From Sebastes aleutianus (lineage: Eukaryota > Chordata > Actinopteri > Perciformes > Sebastidae): 64,000 nucleotides of DNA. Where the stretch lies: contig CAKAKS010000022.1 of the NCBI GenBank assembly GCA_916700875.1, positions 9,973,013 through 10,037,012 of the forward strand. The letters are read 5' to 3'. The notes beneath the pieces were generated by a model. That model saw only the letters and a list, made by a program, of their open reading frames with translations, ran no database searches and was not told the origin of the DNA. Every line of letters starts with the position of its first letter. Position 1 is the stretch's first letter. Of this stretch, positions 22,813 to 32,740 are shown piece by piece. The position numbers and the translations under genes are program-made.

Positions 22813-25800
22813 TGCTCTTTATCATTGTTGTTCCTGTATATAGACAACCACCTGTGCTGATTCCTTAATGACAGGCTCTGATCAAAGATGGTGTAGGAAT
22901 CCTAAGTGTATGGAAATTCAGCATTAACTTCAGCCCCATAAAACACCTGCATGAGTGAAACCAAGGTCCCAGGACTGTGATAACTTATTTCTGTAATCTG
23001 TTAATTTAACAGAGATTGATTGTTTGCCAATGAATCATTAATTCCAGCATCTTTATACACATTTTTAGGAGACACTAATGTAAAATATAGCCTCTTTGAC
23101 ACAAGTAGAATATGTTTCAAAATCTCTAGTCTATAAAAGGGTGATGCAATTGAGATTCTAACGCCTATTGGTCTTGGTCATTTTAATGGAATAAGACTTT
23201 ATTACAGCCATCTTCTGCGCCTCGGTGCATAGTAATTTACAATGAGGAAAAAAAAAAATCTAATTAAGAGATTGCATCAAAATAATTGGGTTTCAAAATT
23301 CCCCCACAAACCCTTTTAAGTTGAGAATGAGCTCTTTTCCTTAAATTGAATGGAAGTGAAAAATATATTTGTTTTTTAGAGACTGCTTTTTAAGGGCTTT
23401 GACCTGTTAAATTCACACTGAAAAACAGGTACGCATTGCACTCGGTAGCACTCCGGCAGCCGCCGTCCCTACAGTTCCATTTTGCGCTGACCTCTTGATC
23501 CTCCCATCCTCTCTGCCGTCATATTCACCGTGCTCCCTTCCTCAAGTACCCCCAGCGGTCAAGTCCATTACCGGTATCAGCACTTCTTATCTGCTGCACT
23601 GTGCTATGGCAACATCACACGCTATCCTCCCCCCACCACCGCCACCACCACCACCACACCCCTCGTGGTGCAGTCAAGGCCATTCAGCAATCATGCAGGA
23701 GCCATGACGGCCAGGCTATATATCCCCCTTTCCATCTGTAGCTGGCACTCTTGCATCACATTTGCTCTGCTTACTCCTCTCCCGAGCGCCTTTGCTCTCT
23801 CTTCCTCTCACTCTCGCTGCTTTGCTTTCCCCTCTCTTCTTCTCTCATTTTCATTTCATTTTAATCCAAATTTCTTTTTTCTTGTTTTCTGTTTTTCGCT
23901 TCTCCCTCTCTACTTATCTTTTCATTTCGTTCTCCCTTAATTCCCTTCTCCTTCTCACGTCTATTCCTTTTAGTCTCCCAGAAACACTATACTGTGTACA
24001 ATCAGCCACCTTATCCAGCCCACTGCAATATTTCTCCGTCTTAGCTTCTTAGATGTGCTCCCTTTTCCTGACCCCGTTTTCTGTTTTGGCTAAATTCCTC
24101 ACTCTTGCTTGCTCCGTAATAACTTCTTTTCTAGCAATCTTGTCATGCTTAAATTTCCTTTTCCCACATCTCAATTTCTATACCACTTTTATCTTCTTCC
24201 TCCTCTAACTCTAATATCCCTTCCCCTCCCCTCCCCAGGCTCTGTGAGCTGTGGGTAAATAGGTGCATCTTGCCTTGCTTCCTCTTTCAAATGGCTTCAT
24301 GATTGCTAATGAAGCACACAAGACAGAAAAAAAAAAAGAAAATGACTCTGGAGGAGGAGGAGGAGGAAGGGACGGAGGGAAGGAGTGAAGGAGTGTTTCC
24401 CATGGAGACGGGGCCCTTCAGTGGCTGCCTAGCTGATTGGCTGATTGATGACCCTGTAGCCATGTTGACTGATTAGTATGACAGAGCCTTTTATAGCACA
24501 GCACAGCACAGCTTAATATGTGACCACGGAGCACCACATACTTGGGCATTGAGCAGCATGGCGCAGCATAAGCCCCATCCTGCTATACCATACTGAGGCG
24601 TGCAAAGTGCAACGATAGCACGCCATAACACAAGCTTAATGCTTAACACAGTGCTTGCATCTGTTCATACAACTGCTCCACAATCCATCTCACCCATTTA
24701 CACCATCCATTTAGATGCAACACACTGATACCGAGACAACTGGAAAAACCGCTGTCTTTGCATAGCTATGTTATAAAGACACTTAGAACGAGACGAAGCG
24801 ATGCTGTCTGAGATGTGAGTCTGCGTAGTGACAAATGGTCAGTGTGAAAGTGTAAAATGGGTGTGTTTGCATATGTTTTTTTTGGACGTTGCAGTTATAG
24901 GGTTTAGTTTAGATTAATCATCCTGCTCTCTCTCTCTCACTTTTTCCTTACGCTCCCTCCATCCCCCTTTTCTACGTACAACAGAAAACATAGCTGGTGC
25001 AAGAGACACACGCATACGTGGACTGACAAACGCAGACAGACGTGCATGTCTGATCCATCAAGCTTGTTCTGGCACCTGCAGAAGATGCTCAATATTTAAA
25101 AAATGCAGGCTGAGTCATCAACAGACATCGCAAGAAAAGGGGAGAATAGCGAGAGCTGTAGTTGATTTGATCTTGTCTGATTTTTTGGCCCAAGTGACCA
25201 GTTGTGACGGCCCCTGAGTGCACTGCAGCAGGTTATTTTTCACCCCAACGTGATGACAGTTTGGTGATAATGACGAGACACTGATGCAGTCGTGACCACT
25301 TTACAAAACCACGCCTATATATGGGCCTCAAAATGCTATTGTATTGGTGTTTAGGGATAGATAACTCTCTCTCAATGTGTCTCTGTGGTCGTCACGGTCT
25401 TTACATGCCAGATGTCCTTGGTCCCCAAGATTGCACAGTCCAGTGTGCTGCCTCTAAATATGTTTTTCAGGGAAGAAAATTGCATGCTTTCCTTTTTTTT
25501 TTTTTTATTATGATTCAATTTCTTTTCCCTGTGATATATTTTTCTGCTGCACTGCACACTTTTTGCCATCCACGCTTTTACTCCCAAAAAATACTCATTG
25601 GGATATCATCATATCCATTCCAGCCTGGTAATGTAGCACAATGTTAGAGGACATTTAAATTATACATTTACAACAAATGCTGTCCCACTCTACAACATGT
25701 CATGTGTTTCCAAGCACAAGATATCCTCTAAAACAACTGAGTGTACAAAGACAAAACACAATATGCTCATCTTTCCCCTTCAGCTGTCCTCTTTAACCTC

Positions 25801-27429
25801 CATCTCTTTACTCTATCTATCTATCTCTCACACTCCCCTCTTTTTGTCACTTCCTAATTTTTCAGAGCTGGACTGTCAGCCTCACAAACACACACATCAC
25901 TCTCCCTCTTCTGACAGCCTCTACTACAGGTTAGGCACGTCACAAGCTCTCAGCTAACTGCTACACTGTTCTTGTGATGTCAACCTCTTGTCATTTCTAG
26001 TCAAACATTCTCCCTTTTTTTCTTTAGTTTCTCTGTCTCAAATGTCAAAACACCACAGTGTTGGAGAGGCAAACCTTGATGTTGTTCTTGTGGCCCTCGC
26101 AGGTAGTCTCCCTAGGTCTCCATTCGCCACACTTCTTACTGGTTACGTAAACTGGTGTCAACTACACTACTAGGTCATAGCTTTTTTCAGGCCTGTGACT
26201 GTGGATCTGGTAACATCTCTAGAGGTTTAGTAATGGTGTATTTTGATTCAAGTTGGATTATTTTAGAATTGTACAGCTTTATAAGGGTTAATATAAGGGT
26301 TAATGAGAAGGTAGTATGTGTTGGATGTGATGATTACGGTCCACACAGCTTGCAGTCACTCCCCTGGTGTTCTTCTGTAGTATTCTCTTTGTCATCTCTC
26401 ACCCACATGTTGCCCACTCCAAACATGTTATTCTGCTTTTAAGTGATATGTGCTCCCAGGGGTAGTTAACACCAGCATTATATTTCTTCTATCATTCTAT
26501 CTTTTCTTCTTCAACACTGTCCCCAGTTTGGCCATTAAACAAGAGTTACAGACGAAAGAATGGGCAGCAGCACTTCAATCCCACACACTGTGGTTTTCCA
26601 AAAAACAAACCTGCCTAGCACATGCGTACAAACCACTGCGTATGTTGCATGTTATCGTTCTTTGTTAGGCAGAGACCCGCGGGGCTGTATTATGATTGAG
26701 AGGGGTGTGATATTGTTGAAGATGAAAAATGCAGTTAACAGCGAGACCCGAATGCATTTGTCACCATAAAAAGCCCCCATACTGATTGATGAAGGCACAA
26801 CAGCTGGCAATGCAATGAAAAGTGAAATGAGGATCTATACTTTTTGGCAAAGGTGCAAGACAGTCTTTAACACCCAAACAGTACTTCACCTTAATTTATC
26901 ACCCCTTTTTCACTCATTAGATACATGATAAACAATACCAGTTTGTAATGTAGAAAATGAGATAAGGTAACACAATCAGTTTGCATCGTTGAAAAGCGTT
27001 ATGTAATGAGCAGTTCAATTAACATTAGATGTCATGATAGCACTGCTATACTTGTTTGTGGACACCATCATCTTTTAACATCTTAAAAGCATTTGTAGAA
27101 CTTGGATTAAATATACACTTTTTGTTTAGCCACACCTTGATGAAGCACCATGACACTCTTACTGGTGATGTAAAATAGAAACTGAACAAACACTTATGTT
27201 ACATATAAAGACCATAATAATTGGAGGTGTTGAGATATTTAAAAAAAAAAAGAAAACACCATCCACTTCTGCACCGTGATTCATTCTGCCTGAGTCATTC
27301 AGTACACGTAGGGTTAAAGTATAGCTGCAGCGTCTTACTGCAGTGTCTAAAGCATTTGGCTGATCGTTACAGTATACACCAGGAGAAGAAGTGAAGGAGA
27401 AAAAAACATCTCTCTCTTAATACTTCCTT
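22813..27429. other. Unassigned intron with a long pyrimidine-rich tract
   Basis: From about 23460 to 24240 the + strand is strongly C/T-rich. No gene. The remaining sequence up to the lrrc4 3' UTR is AT-rich with no repeat recognised. Confidence 0.6.
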
Positions 27430-27995
27430 TTTTTTTCTTCCAAAAATCCTTTTTATTGCATTTATAACATTTGGCACAGTACAAATTCTTGGTGCTTTTA
27501 CAAGATAAACCTGTAAAGATCGACACTGACCTTTTTTCGGTTTTTGTTAAAGAAAGTCTTCTCAGTATAAATATTTTTTTTCTTATCACTGCATTCTCTG
27601 TAGCATGGTGTAAAAATCACACAGAATGCCCCCTTTTTAAAACAAGACTACCCTCATTTGTCAAAGTCAAGACAGCATCTTAAACAACTCATTGTTTTAA
27701 ATAGAAGTTACAAGTTAGAAAATAGTTTCAATTTCTTTTTAATATATGTTTCTCTATCACCAGCCCATGGTAGTTTCAATTTGTCCATATATATATTTAT
27801 TTATAAGCATGTACAACAAGAAATCATCAGTCTTTTTAAGTTTGCACTCTGTACAAAAAAGTAGTTCCTGTCCTTTTTTCGTTGTGCATTCTATTGCATG
27901 ATTTTATGAGGAAATGACAAAGGGGGGCGTGGGAAAGGGGCGGGTTTGGAGCTAGGAACCTAGGGAAAGGAGTGGGAGCCTTTTGGGCGGCCTTT
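27430..27995 (-). other. lrrc4: Probable lrrc4 3' UTR with polyadenylation signals
   Basis: AT-rich sequence downstream of the lrrc4 stop. On the - strand it has AATAAA at 27801-27796 and at 27457-27452; the second is followed by an A-rich stretch. No repeat copy and no ORF of interest lie in it. The exact 3' end cannot be fixed without transcript data. Confidence 0.45.
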
Positions 27996-30863
27996 TTAAA
28001 TCTGAGTCTCCTGCACCTTCTCCTTGGTGTGAGTTTTTATGACATAGGGCTCAGCCATTGTTGTGATGGTGCTGGGCAAGGTTCGAGGCAAAGAGTTCCC
28101 AACATTGTTTTCTGTCCATTTTGCCCCATGGCCAGTTGGTTTGTAGGTGTTATATTTGGGCTTTAGAGTGCTGTAGTCCACTTTATGGGGGCTGTAGTCC
28201 GCTTTGTGGGGACTGTAATCAAGCTTAGGTCTCTGAGTGTGTGGACTAAAGTCAGACTTGAAGGCGCTGTAATCCGCTTTGTGGGGGCTGTAGTCAGGCT
28301 TGAAGGCGCTGCTGTAATCAGTTGAAGTCTTATGAGAGGAGTAAGGGTCCTTGGGTTTGTAGGTACTGTCAGTTTTAGATCTCTGGGAATTGTAGTCTGT
28401 TTTGGGTTTAGGCTGAGTGCTATAGTCAGGCTTATATGAGCTGTATTCAGGTTTAGGTCTTGGCTGAGTACCAAAGTCTGGCTTGAATGGACTGTATTCA
28501 GCCTTAGGTTTATGCTGTGTGTTGTATTCTGATCTTAATGGGCTGTAGTCATGTTTAGGTTTTGGTTGGGTGCTGTAATCTCGTTTGAATGGGCTGAGGT
28601 CAGTTTTCTGCCTAGGATGAGTGCCATAATCTGGTTTGAACGGGCTGTAGTCTGGTTTTGTTTTTGGGTGAGTACCAAAGTCCGGTTTAAATGGGCTGTA
28701 TTCTGCTTTAGGTTTGTGAGTGCTGTATTCCTGTCTAAAAGGGCTGTAGTCAGGCTTTGTTCTGTGAAGGCTAAAATCTGGTGTAGATTTGTGAGTGCTG
28801 TAATCTGGGATGAATTTGTGGCTACTGAAGTCCATATTTGGCTTGTATGTGGTATACTCAGCCTTCGGCTTATGAAGGGTGAAATCAGGCTGGGGTTTGT
28901 ATTCGGCCTTGGGTTTGTGAAAACTATAGTCAGTCTTGTGGCTGATAAAGTCCAGTTTGTGTATGCTGTTATGGTCCCGGATTTCAGGCAATGTGAGAGC
29001 CGTCTCTTGAGCTGCAGACGCTGGTGGAGGAAGGTCCTCCTCATCCACCTGGATAATCTCCACAGTGCGGGCAGCTGCCACTGTGCTCCTCTGCTGGTGG
29101 CGCTTTCTCAATTTGTAGAAGGCGATGAGCATGACAGCAGCCAGCAGTGTCACCGCTACAAAACATCCAATTATGATCTTAGTGGTCTTCATCACTTCAT
29201 CCAAGCTAGGGCCAGACTTGCCTGGCCTGAGAGTGGCACCTTGGAGTCCTGGCGCCACAGATGTCTTAGCTGCACCTGGTGGGCTGTTAGTGCTTTGCAG
29301 CAGCACAGTTGGTGTGGAGATGAAGACTGGCTGAAAGACGGAAGGGGAGGCAGTTGTAGTTGTTGTCCCTAGGCCTACCCCTCCCCCTCCAGCTCTCCCA
29401 GCCCCTGCTGCAGCAGCTGTAGTCGTTGTGGTTTTAGGCTTGGGCATCTCAGTGGTTGGCCCCAAGACCTCCACAGTTACTGTGGTAAAGTAACTCAAGT
29501 TGGATGTGTTAAGCTCAGCTGCACTCACATTGAGGTAGGCCGAGGCGTTGGAGGCCCCAGCTGCATTGGACATCATGCAGGTATAAGTTCCTGTGTCTAC
29601 AGCCAGGACGTTTGAGAAATTAAGGGTACCATCATTGAGGACTGATATTCTCGGGTGACTAGAGGCATGTGTCAGGATAGTTCCATTGGGTAGGAGCCAA
29701 CGCACTGAAGACATTGGGGCTGTGCGGCAACGAAGGTCAGCCACTCGCCCTGCTGAAATGTTCAAGTCCCTTGGTGCATCAGTAGCGTATGGTGCAGAAC
29801 ACTGGGTTGCAGCACCCTCACCAGGGTCCACCTCAACCAGCTGTCGACCTCTCATGCTGGCAGGTGAGTGACAGCGTCCACAGCAAGTTGAGTTAGTAGG
29901 TATGTACTCCCTTAGCCAGCGTGCTAACCATACAGCGTCACAGCCACAGTTCCAAGGGTTATGGTGGAGATGGAGCTCCACCAGGTACCTGAGCGGGGAG
30001 AACAGATCATGTGGCACAGCGCTCAGATTATTATGGGCAAGATTAAGCTCCACCAACGAAGATAGGTCATCAAAACCATTGCGCTCTATCACTGTGATTT
30101 GCGAGTTCATCACCCATAGCTTTTTCAGTGAGCGCAGGCCTTTGAAGGAGTCTGGCTTTATCTCTGGGAAATGATTTTCAGAGATCTCCAACTCCTCCAG
30201 GCCCTTGAGGGGACTCATGTTTGGCATGTCACCCCTTATGTTGCACATGCCCAGGTTGAGGTACTTGAGGTTTTGTAGGCCCTCAAAAGCGCCTTCTGAG
30301 ATGTACTCCAGTTTCCGTAACTCTCCCAAGTCCAGTCGCATGAGGGAGGGCACCCTGTTGAAGGCGTAGGAGGGGATACTTTCAATGGGGTTGTTCCTCA
30401 GCCACAGTTCTCTTAGTTTAGATAGGTACTCAAAGGCCCCACTGGGAATCACCGTCAACCGGTTGTCAAACAGCTCCAGTGTGTTGAGGCTGGTAAGTCC
30501 ATTAAACGCGCCCACCTCAATCTGCCGTATGGCATTTCGCCCAAGCTGGAGCACCTCAAGGTGGTGCAGGTGGCGGAAGGAGTCAGCCTGCACCGCCTCG
30601 ATGGCGTTTTCCATTAGATTGAGGTGTCGCGTGTTGGCAGGAATGCCAGGGGGCACACGGGTGAGGCCACGTCGGGTGCACACCACCTTCCCCTGCTGAT
30701 TACTACAGGAACACTGCGGTGGACAGCCCTGGGGTCCCTGAGACACCGCCGCCCCCGCCAAGGCCAGGGAGGCGCTGCTCCACGCTCGCGCCATCAGAAA
30801 GACTACACAGAGCAGGGCGGCTTTCCTGGCACGATGCACAGCTACCCGCCCCAGGAGACTCAT
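27996..30863 (-). CDS. lrrc4: LRRC4 / netrin-G ligand 2 with a greatly expanded cytoplasmic tail
   Basis: A single-exon, 955-residue type I membrane adhesion protein of the synapse; the family binds netrin-G2 in trans and PSD-95 inside. Signal peptide about 1-40; LRRNT cysteines 47, 51, 53, 62; about nine leucine-rich repeats 77-300 with blocks nearly identical to mammals (SGAFEYLSKLRELWLRNNPI); LRRCT 302-356 (C306, C308, C327, C328, C331, C355); one Ig domain 360-447 with C379 and C429; seven N-glycosylation sequons 368-455; a Thr/Ala/Gly-rich stalk 474-515; membrane segment about 562-583 followed by YKLRKRHQQRS; and C-terminal ETQI, a PDZ ligand. Mammalian LRRC4 is about 650 residues. The excess is mainly residues 632-909, short Tyr/Lys/Pro repeats. 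The start has A at -3 and fits the conserved family N-terminus. The teleost paralogue (lrrc4.1 or 4.2) is not resolved; the snd1 host gene favours lrrc4 over lrrc4b or lrrc4c. Confidence 0.95.
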   Translation of the reverse strand: MSLLGRVAVHRARKAALLCVVFLMARAWSSASLALAGAAVSQGPQGCPPQCSCSNQQGKVVCTRRGLTRVPPGIPANTRHLNLMENAIEAVQADSFRHLHHLEVLQLGRNAIRQIEVGAFNGLTSLNTLELFDNRLTVIPSGAFEYLSKLRELWLRNNPIESIPSYAFNRVPSLMRLDLGELRKLEYISEGAFEGLQNLKYLNLGMCNIRGDMPNMSPLKGLEELEISENHFPEIKPDSFKGLRSLKKLWVMNSQITVIERNGFDDLSSLVELNLAHNNLSAVPHDLFSPLRYLVELHLHHNPWNCGCDAVWLARWLREYIPTNSTCCGRCHSPASMRGRQLVEVDPGEGAATQCSAPYATDAPRDLNISAGRVADLRCRTAPMSSVRWLLPNGTILTHASSHPRISVLNDGTLNFSNVLAVDTGTYTCMMSNAAGASNASAYLNVSAAELNTSNLSYFTTVTVEVLGPTTEMPKPKTTTTTAAAAGAGRAGGGGVGLGTTTTTASPSVFQPVFISTPTVLLQSTNSPPGAAKTSVAPGLQGATLRPGKSGPSLDEVMKTTKIIIGCFVAVTLLAAVMLIAFYKLRKRHQQRSTVAAARTVEIIQVDEEDLPPPASAAQETALTLPEIRDHNSIHKLDFISHKTDYSFHKPKAEYKPQPDFTLHKPKAEYTTYKPNMDFSSHKFIPDYSTHKSTPDFSLHRTKPDYSPFRQEYSTHKPKAEYSPFKPDFGTHPKTKPDYSPFKPDYGTHPRQKTDLSPFKRDYSTQPKPKHDYSPLRSEYNTQHKPKAEYSPFKPDFGTQPRPKPEYSSYKPDYSTQPKPKTDYNSQRSKTDSTYKPKDPYSSHKTSTDYSSAFKPDYSPHKADYSAFKSDFSPHTQRPKLDYSPHKADYSPHKVDYSTLKPKYNTYKPTGHGAKWTENNVGNSLPRTLPSTITTMAEPYVIKTHTKEKVQETQI
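28137..28970 (-). repeat. lrrc4: In-frame coding repeat array in the lrrc4 cytoplasmic tail
   Basis: Residues 632-909 consist of some 25-30 degenerate units of 7-17 residues built on Asp/Glu-Tyr-Ser-x-x-Lys-Pro, for example EYSPFKPDFG, DYSPHKADYS, DYSTQPKPK and EYTTYKPNMD. Tyrosine recurs every 7-10 residues, usually followed by Ser and a Ser-Pro, Ser-Thr or Thr-Tyr pair. The DNA shows the matching unit GGGCTGTAGTC on the + strand. The array ends in YNTYKPTGHG, which matches the single YNTYKPAHG motif at this position in mammalian LRRC4, so it looks like an expansion seeded from a conserved motif (inference). It has no stop or frame break and is probably disordered. Confidence 0.9.
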
Positions 30864-30892
30864 GATGTGGCACGTTCATAATTCAGCATCAT
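30860..30892 (-). promoter_or_regulatory. Ten-codon upstream ORF overlapping the lrrc4 start codon
   Basis: Reading the - strand, ATGATGCTGAATTATGAACG starts at 30892 and encodes MMLNYERATS. Its TGA (30862-30860) overlaps the lrrc4 ATG (30863-30861) as ATGA. If this part of the leader is in the mRNA, lrrc4 translation would need leaky scanning or termination-reinitiation. Only the sequence arrangement is seen; translation is not shown. Confidence 0.55.
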
Positions 30893-30915
30893 CTGGGGGG
30901 GAGGATGGGGGTGTT
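30893..30915 (-). other. Candidate splice acceptor for a 5' UTR intron of lrrc4
   Basis: On the - strand a C-rich tract (CCCATCCTCCCCCCCAG) ends in CAG at 30893, just upstream of the uORF. Mammalian LRRC4 has a non-coding first exon, so an acceptor here would fit. Possible - strand donors upstream are GTAAGG at about 31682, GTAGGT at about 31255 and GTAAGC at about 32556. None can be chosen from sequence alone. Confidence 0.35.
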
Positions 30916-32039
30916 TGGGGGGTGGTGTTTGGGGCGCTTTGGGGATCAGGGAAAGTAGCTGGTTGGCTGGTAGTAGTGTTAATGGGACCAGAGCAAAGAA
31001 GTCAAGGTGACTGAAGAGGACAGGGGAGAATGTGGGTGCTTGCTAAGGGGCAAAAGGGCTTGACCTATCCTCAATTAAGCAATGCTTTTTACTGTGCTCA
31101 GGGGCAGAAGGAGAAAGGAGGGTAGAGAGGGCTGGCTTTTCTGAAACGTGTGTATGAGAAGGACATGATGATAAATTAACCAACCAAAAGCCGTATTACA
31201 AGACAGAAGGGAGGGTTACAAATTGATGCAAAGAGGGGTTGAAACACTAGACACCTACCTCAAGTTATTATTACAGGTCCTTGAACTGAGATATATAGTT
31301 TCCCCTCCTGTTTGCAATCAAGAGCTGTGGTATTCACATCAGATGTATGTATATCCCAAGAGCAGCAAAGAAAGCCTTTTTTTATATTTGCTCTGTCAAA
31401 ACGGGTATCAATGCCAAAGAGCTTAACCAAGATGAGCCCCTTTGTAAATCCACACATCCAAAGAGAAAGGTTCGAAGGCCCTTTTGTGAGTGTTTTTTTT
31501 TTTCCTCCCTTTCCTTGTTGATTTAGAAAAAAAGAAAAAGAAAAAAAAAAGATTGCAGATAGGAATCCAGTCAGGCTCCCAAAGCAGCAGCAATGCTCCC
31601 TTGCTCGCTTCTTGCTGTCGGCTCCTCTTCTCTTGCTTGTCCTTGGAATCCGACAGTTGATCCCCCTGCTAGACACCTTACCCAGGTCTCCATAGCACAG
31701 GCGACAACACAAACACACGCACAATTTTTTGTGCGCCAAAAGCCAAGGCAGAAAGGACAAAAAGAGGGAGGTAGGTGGGGGTGGGATTGAAGAAGGTTGA
31801 ATGAAAATTCCACAGTCCTTTCCAATGTTCTTTGCCTTTTGTTTGCGATGGTTAGGAGGTGAGGTTGACAAGCCGGGGAAAAAAGAACAGCCCCCCTCCT
31901 CTCTGTATTCCTCTGTTCACTTTTTAGTGGTCAATCAGTTGGTCGGTTGGTCAGTCTGACAGCCCTTCTCGCTCTCTTCCTCTCGCTCCCCCTTTCAATG
32001 TGGCGTCGTGTCCACTTGATTTTTCTTTTTTTTCCTTTT

Positions 32040-32740
32040 TTCTTCTTCCTCCAGGAGTGCTCGGCGGGGGTTGAAAAGACTAGGCGACTCGCACTGCCTT
32101 CATTAGCTTCTTCTTCCCCGTCTTAACTAGCCACACGCTCCAGCCTCGGCAGCCGCGGCGGCGACAGCAGCAATTGCAAACGCACACACACCATCCCCGC
32201 GAAGCACACAGCAGCAGTAGTGAGCACACACAGCAGCAGCTGCAGCCTGCCTCCCTTGCACTTCCCAATAATCCGTCAATTTCTTCAGAGGGGGAGTGGG
32301 GGTGGGGGATGGAAGGGGGTGCTGGGAGGAGTGGGGGTGTTGTAGCTGGGTTGATCGAGGTGGGTTAGAGGGAGGAGGGGTGGTGCGCAGTTTCTCCTTC
32401 CTCTCTCCGGCTTGTTTCTCTGTTCTTCTTGTTTTCCAGTTCTTTTTTTTTGTGTCTCTCCTCTCCTCGTGGTGATCAGCACCCCCTCGCCAATGCAGCG
32501 TCCGACTAGGGAGAGGAGCAAGACAGGGAAGGCGAGCGCTGGGTGAGCGCGCGGCTTACAGGCGTGACGTTAACAGTAGCGTCGATGTGGAAAGGATCCG
32601 TTGTAGCAGCAAAAGAGAGAGCGTGCGCCGGCTTGGATATCTCTCTCGCTCTCACTCTCTCACTCTCGCTCTCTCACACTCTCTCTCTCTCTCTCCCTGC
32701 CTCCCTCCTGCTCTCTCTGCAGTGTCCTAAGGTAGTTGGG
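32040..32740 (-). promoter_or_regulatory. Probable CpG-rich lrrc4 promoter / first exon region
   Basis: Local CpG density rises compared with the surrounding intron (for example CTCGGCAGCCGCGGCGGCGA near 32143 and GGCGAGCGCTGGGTGAGCGC near 32530), and the stretch lies 1.2-1.9 kb upstream of the lrrc4 ATG. A CACACA/GCAGCA-rich segment and a (CT)n run border it. No TATA box on the - strand is convincing. The assignment rests on position and composition only. Confidence 0.35.
32641..32697 (+). repeat. Imperfect (CT)n tract
   Basis: CT repeats with CA and CG interruptions, at the upstream edge of the probable lrrc4 promoter region. Confidence 0.93.

Noticed and set aside
28551..29372. 273-codon open frame on the + strand
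   Set aside because: It lies opposite the lrrc4 repeat array and mirrors its codon pattern; no start context, motif or splice logic of its own.
31260..31871. 203-codon open frame on the - strand upstream of lrrc4
   Set aside because: Low-complexity content with no family motif. It sits where the lrrc4 5' UTR or its intron is expected.
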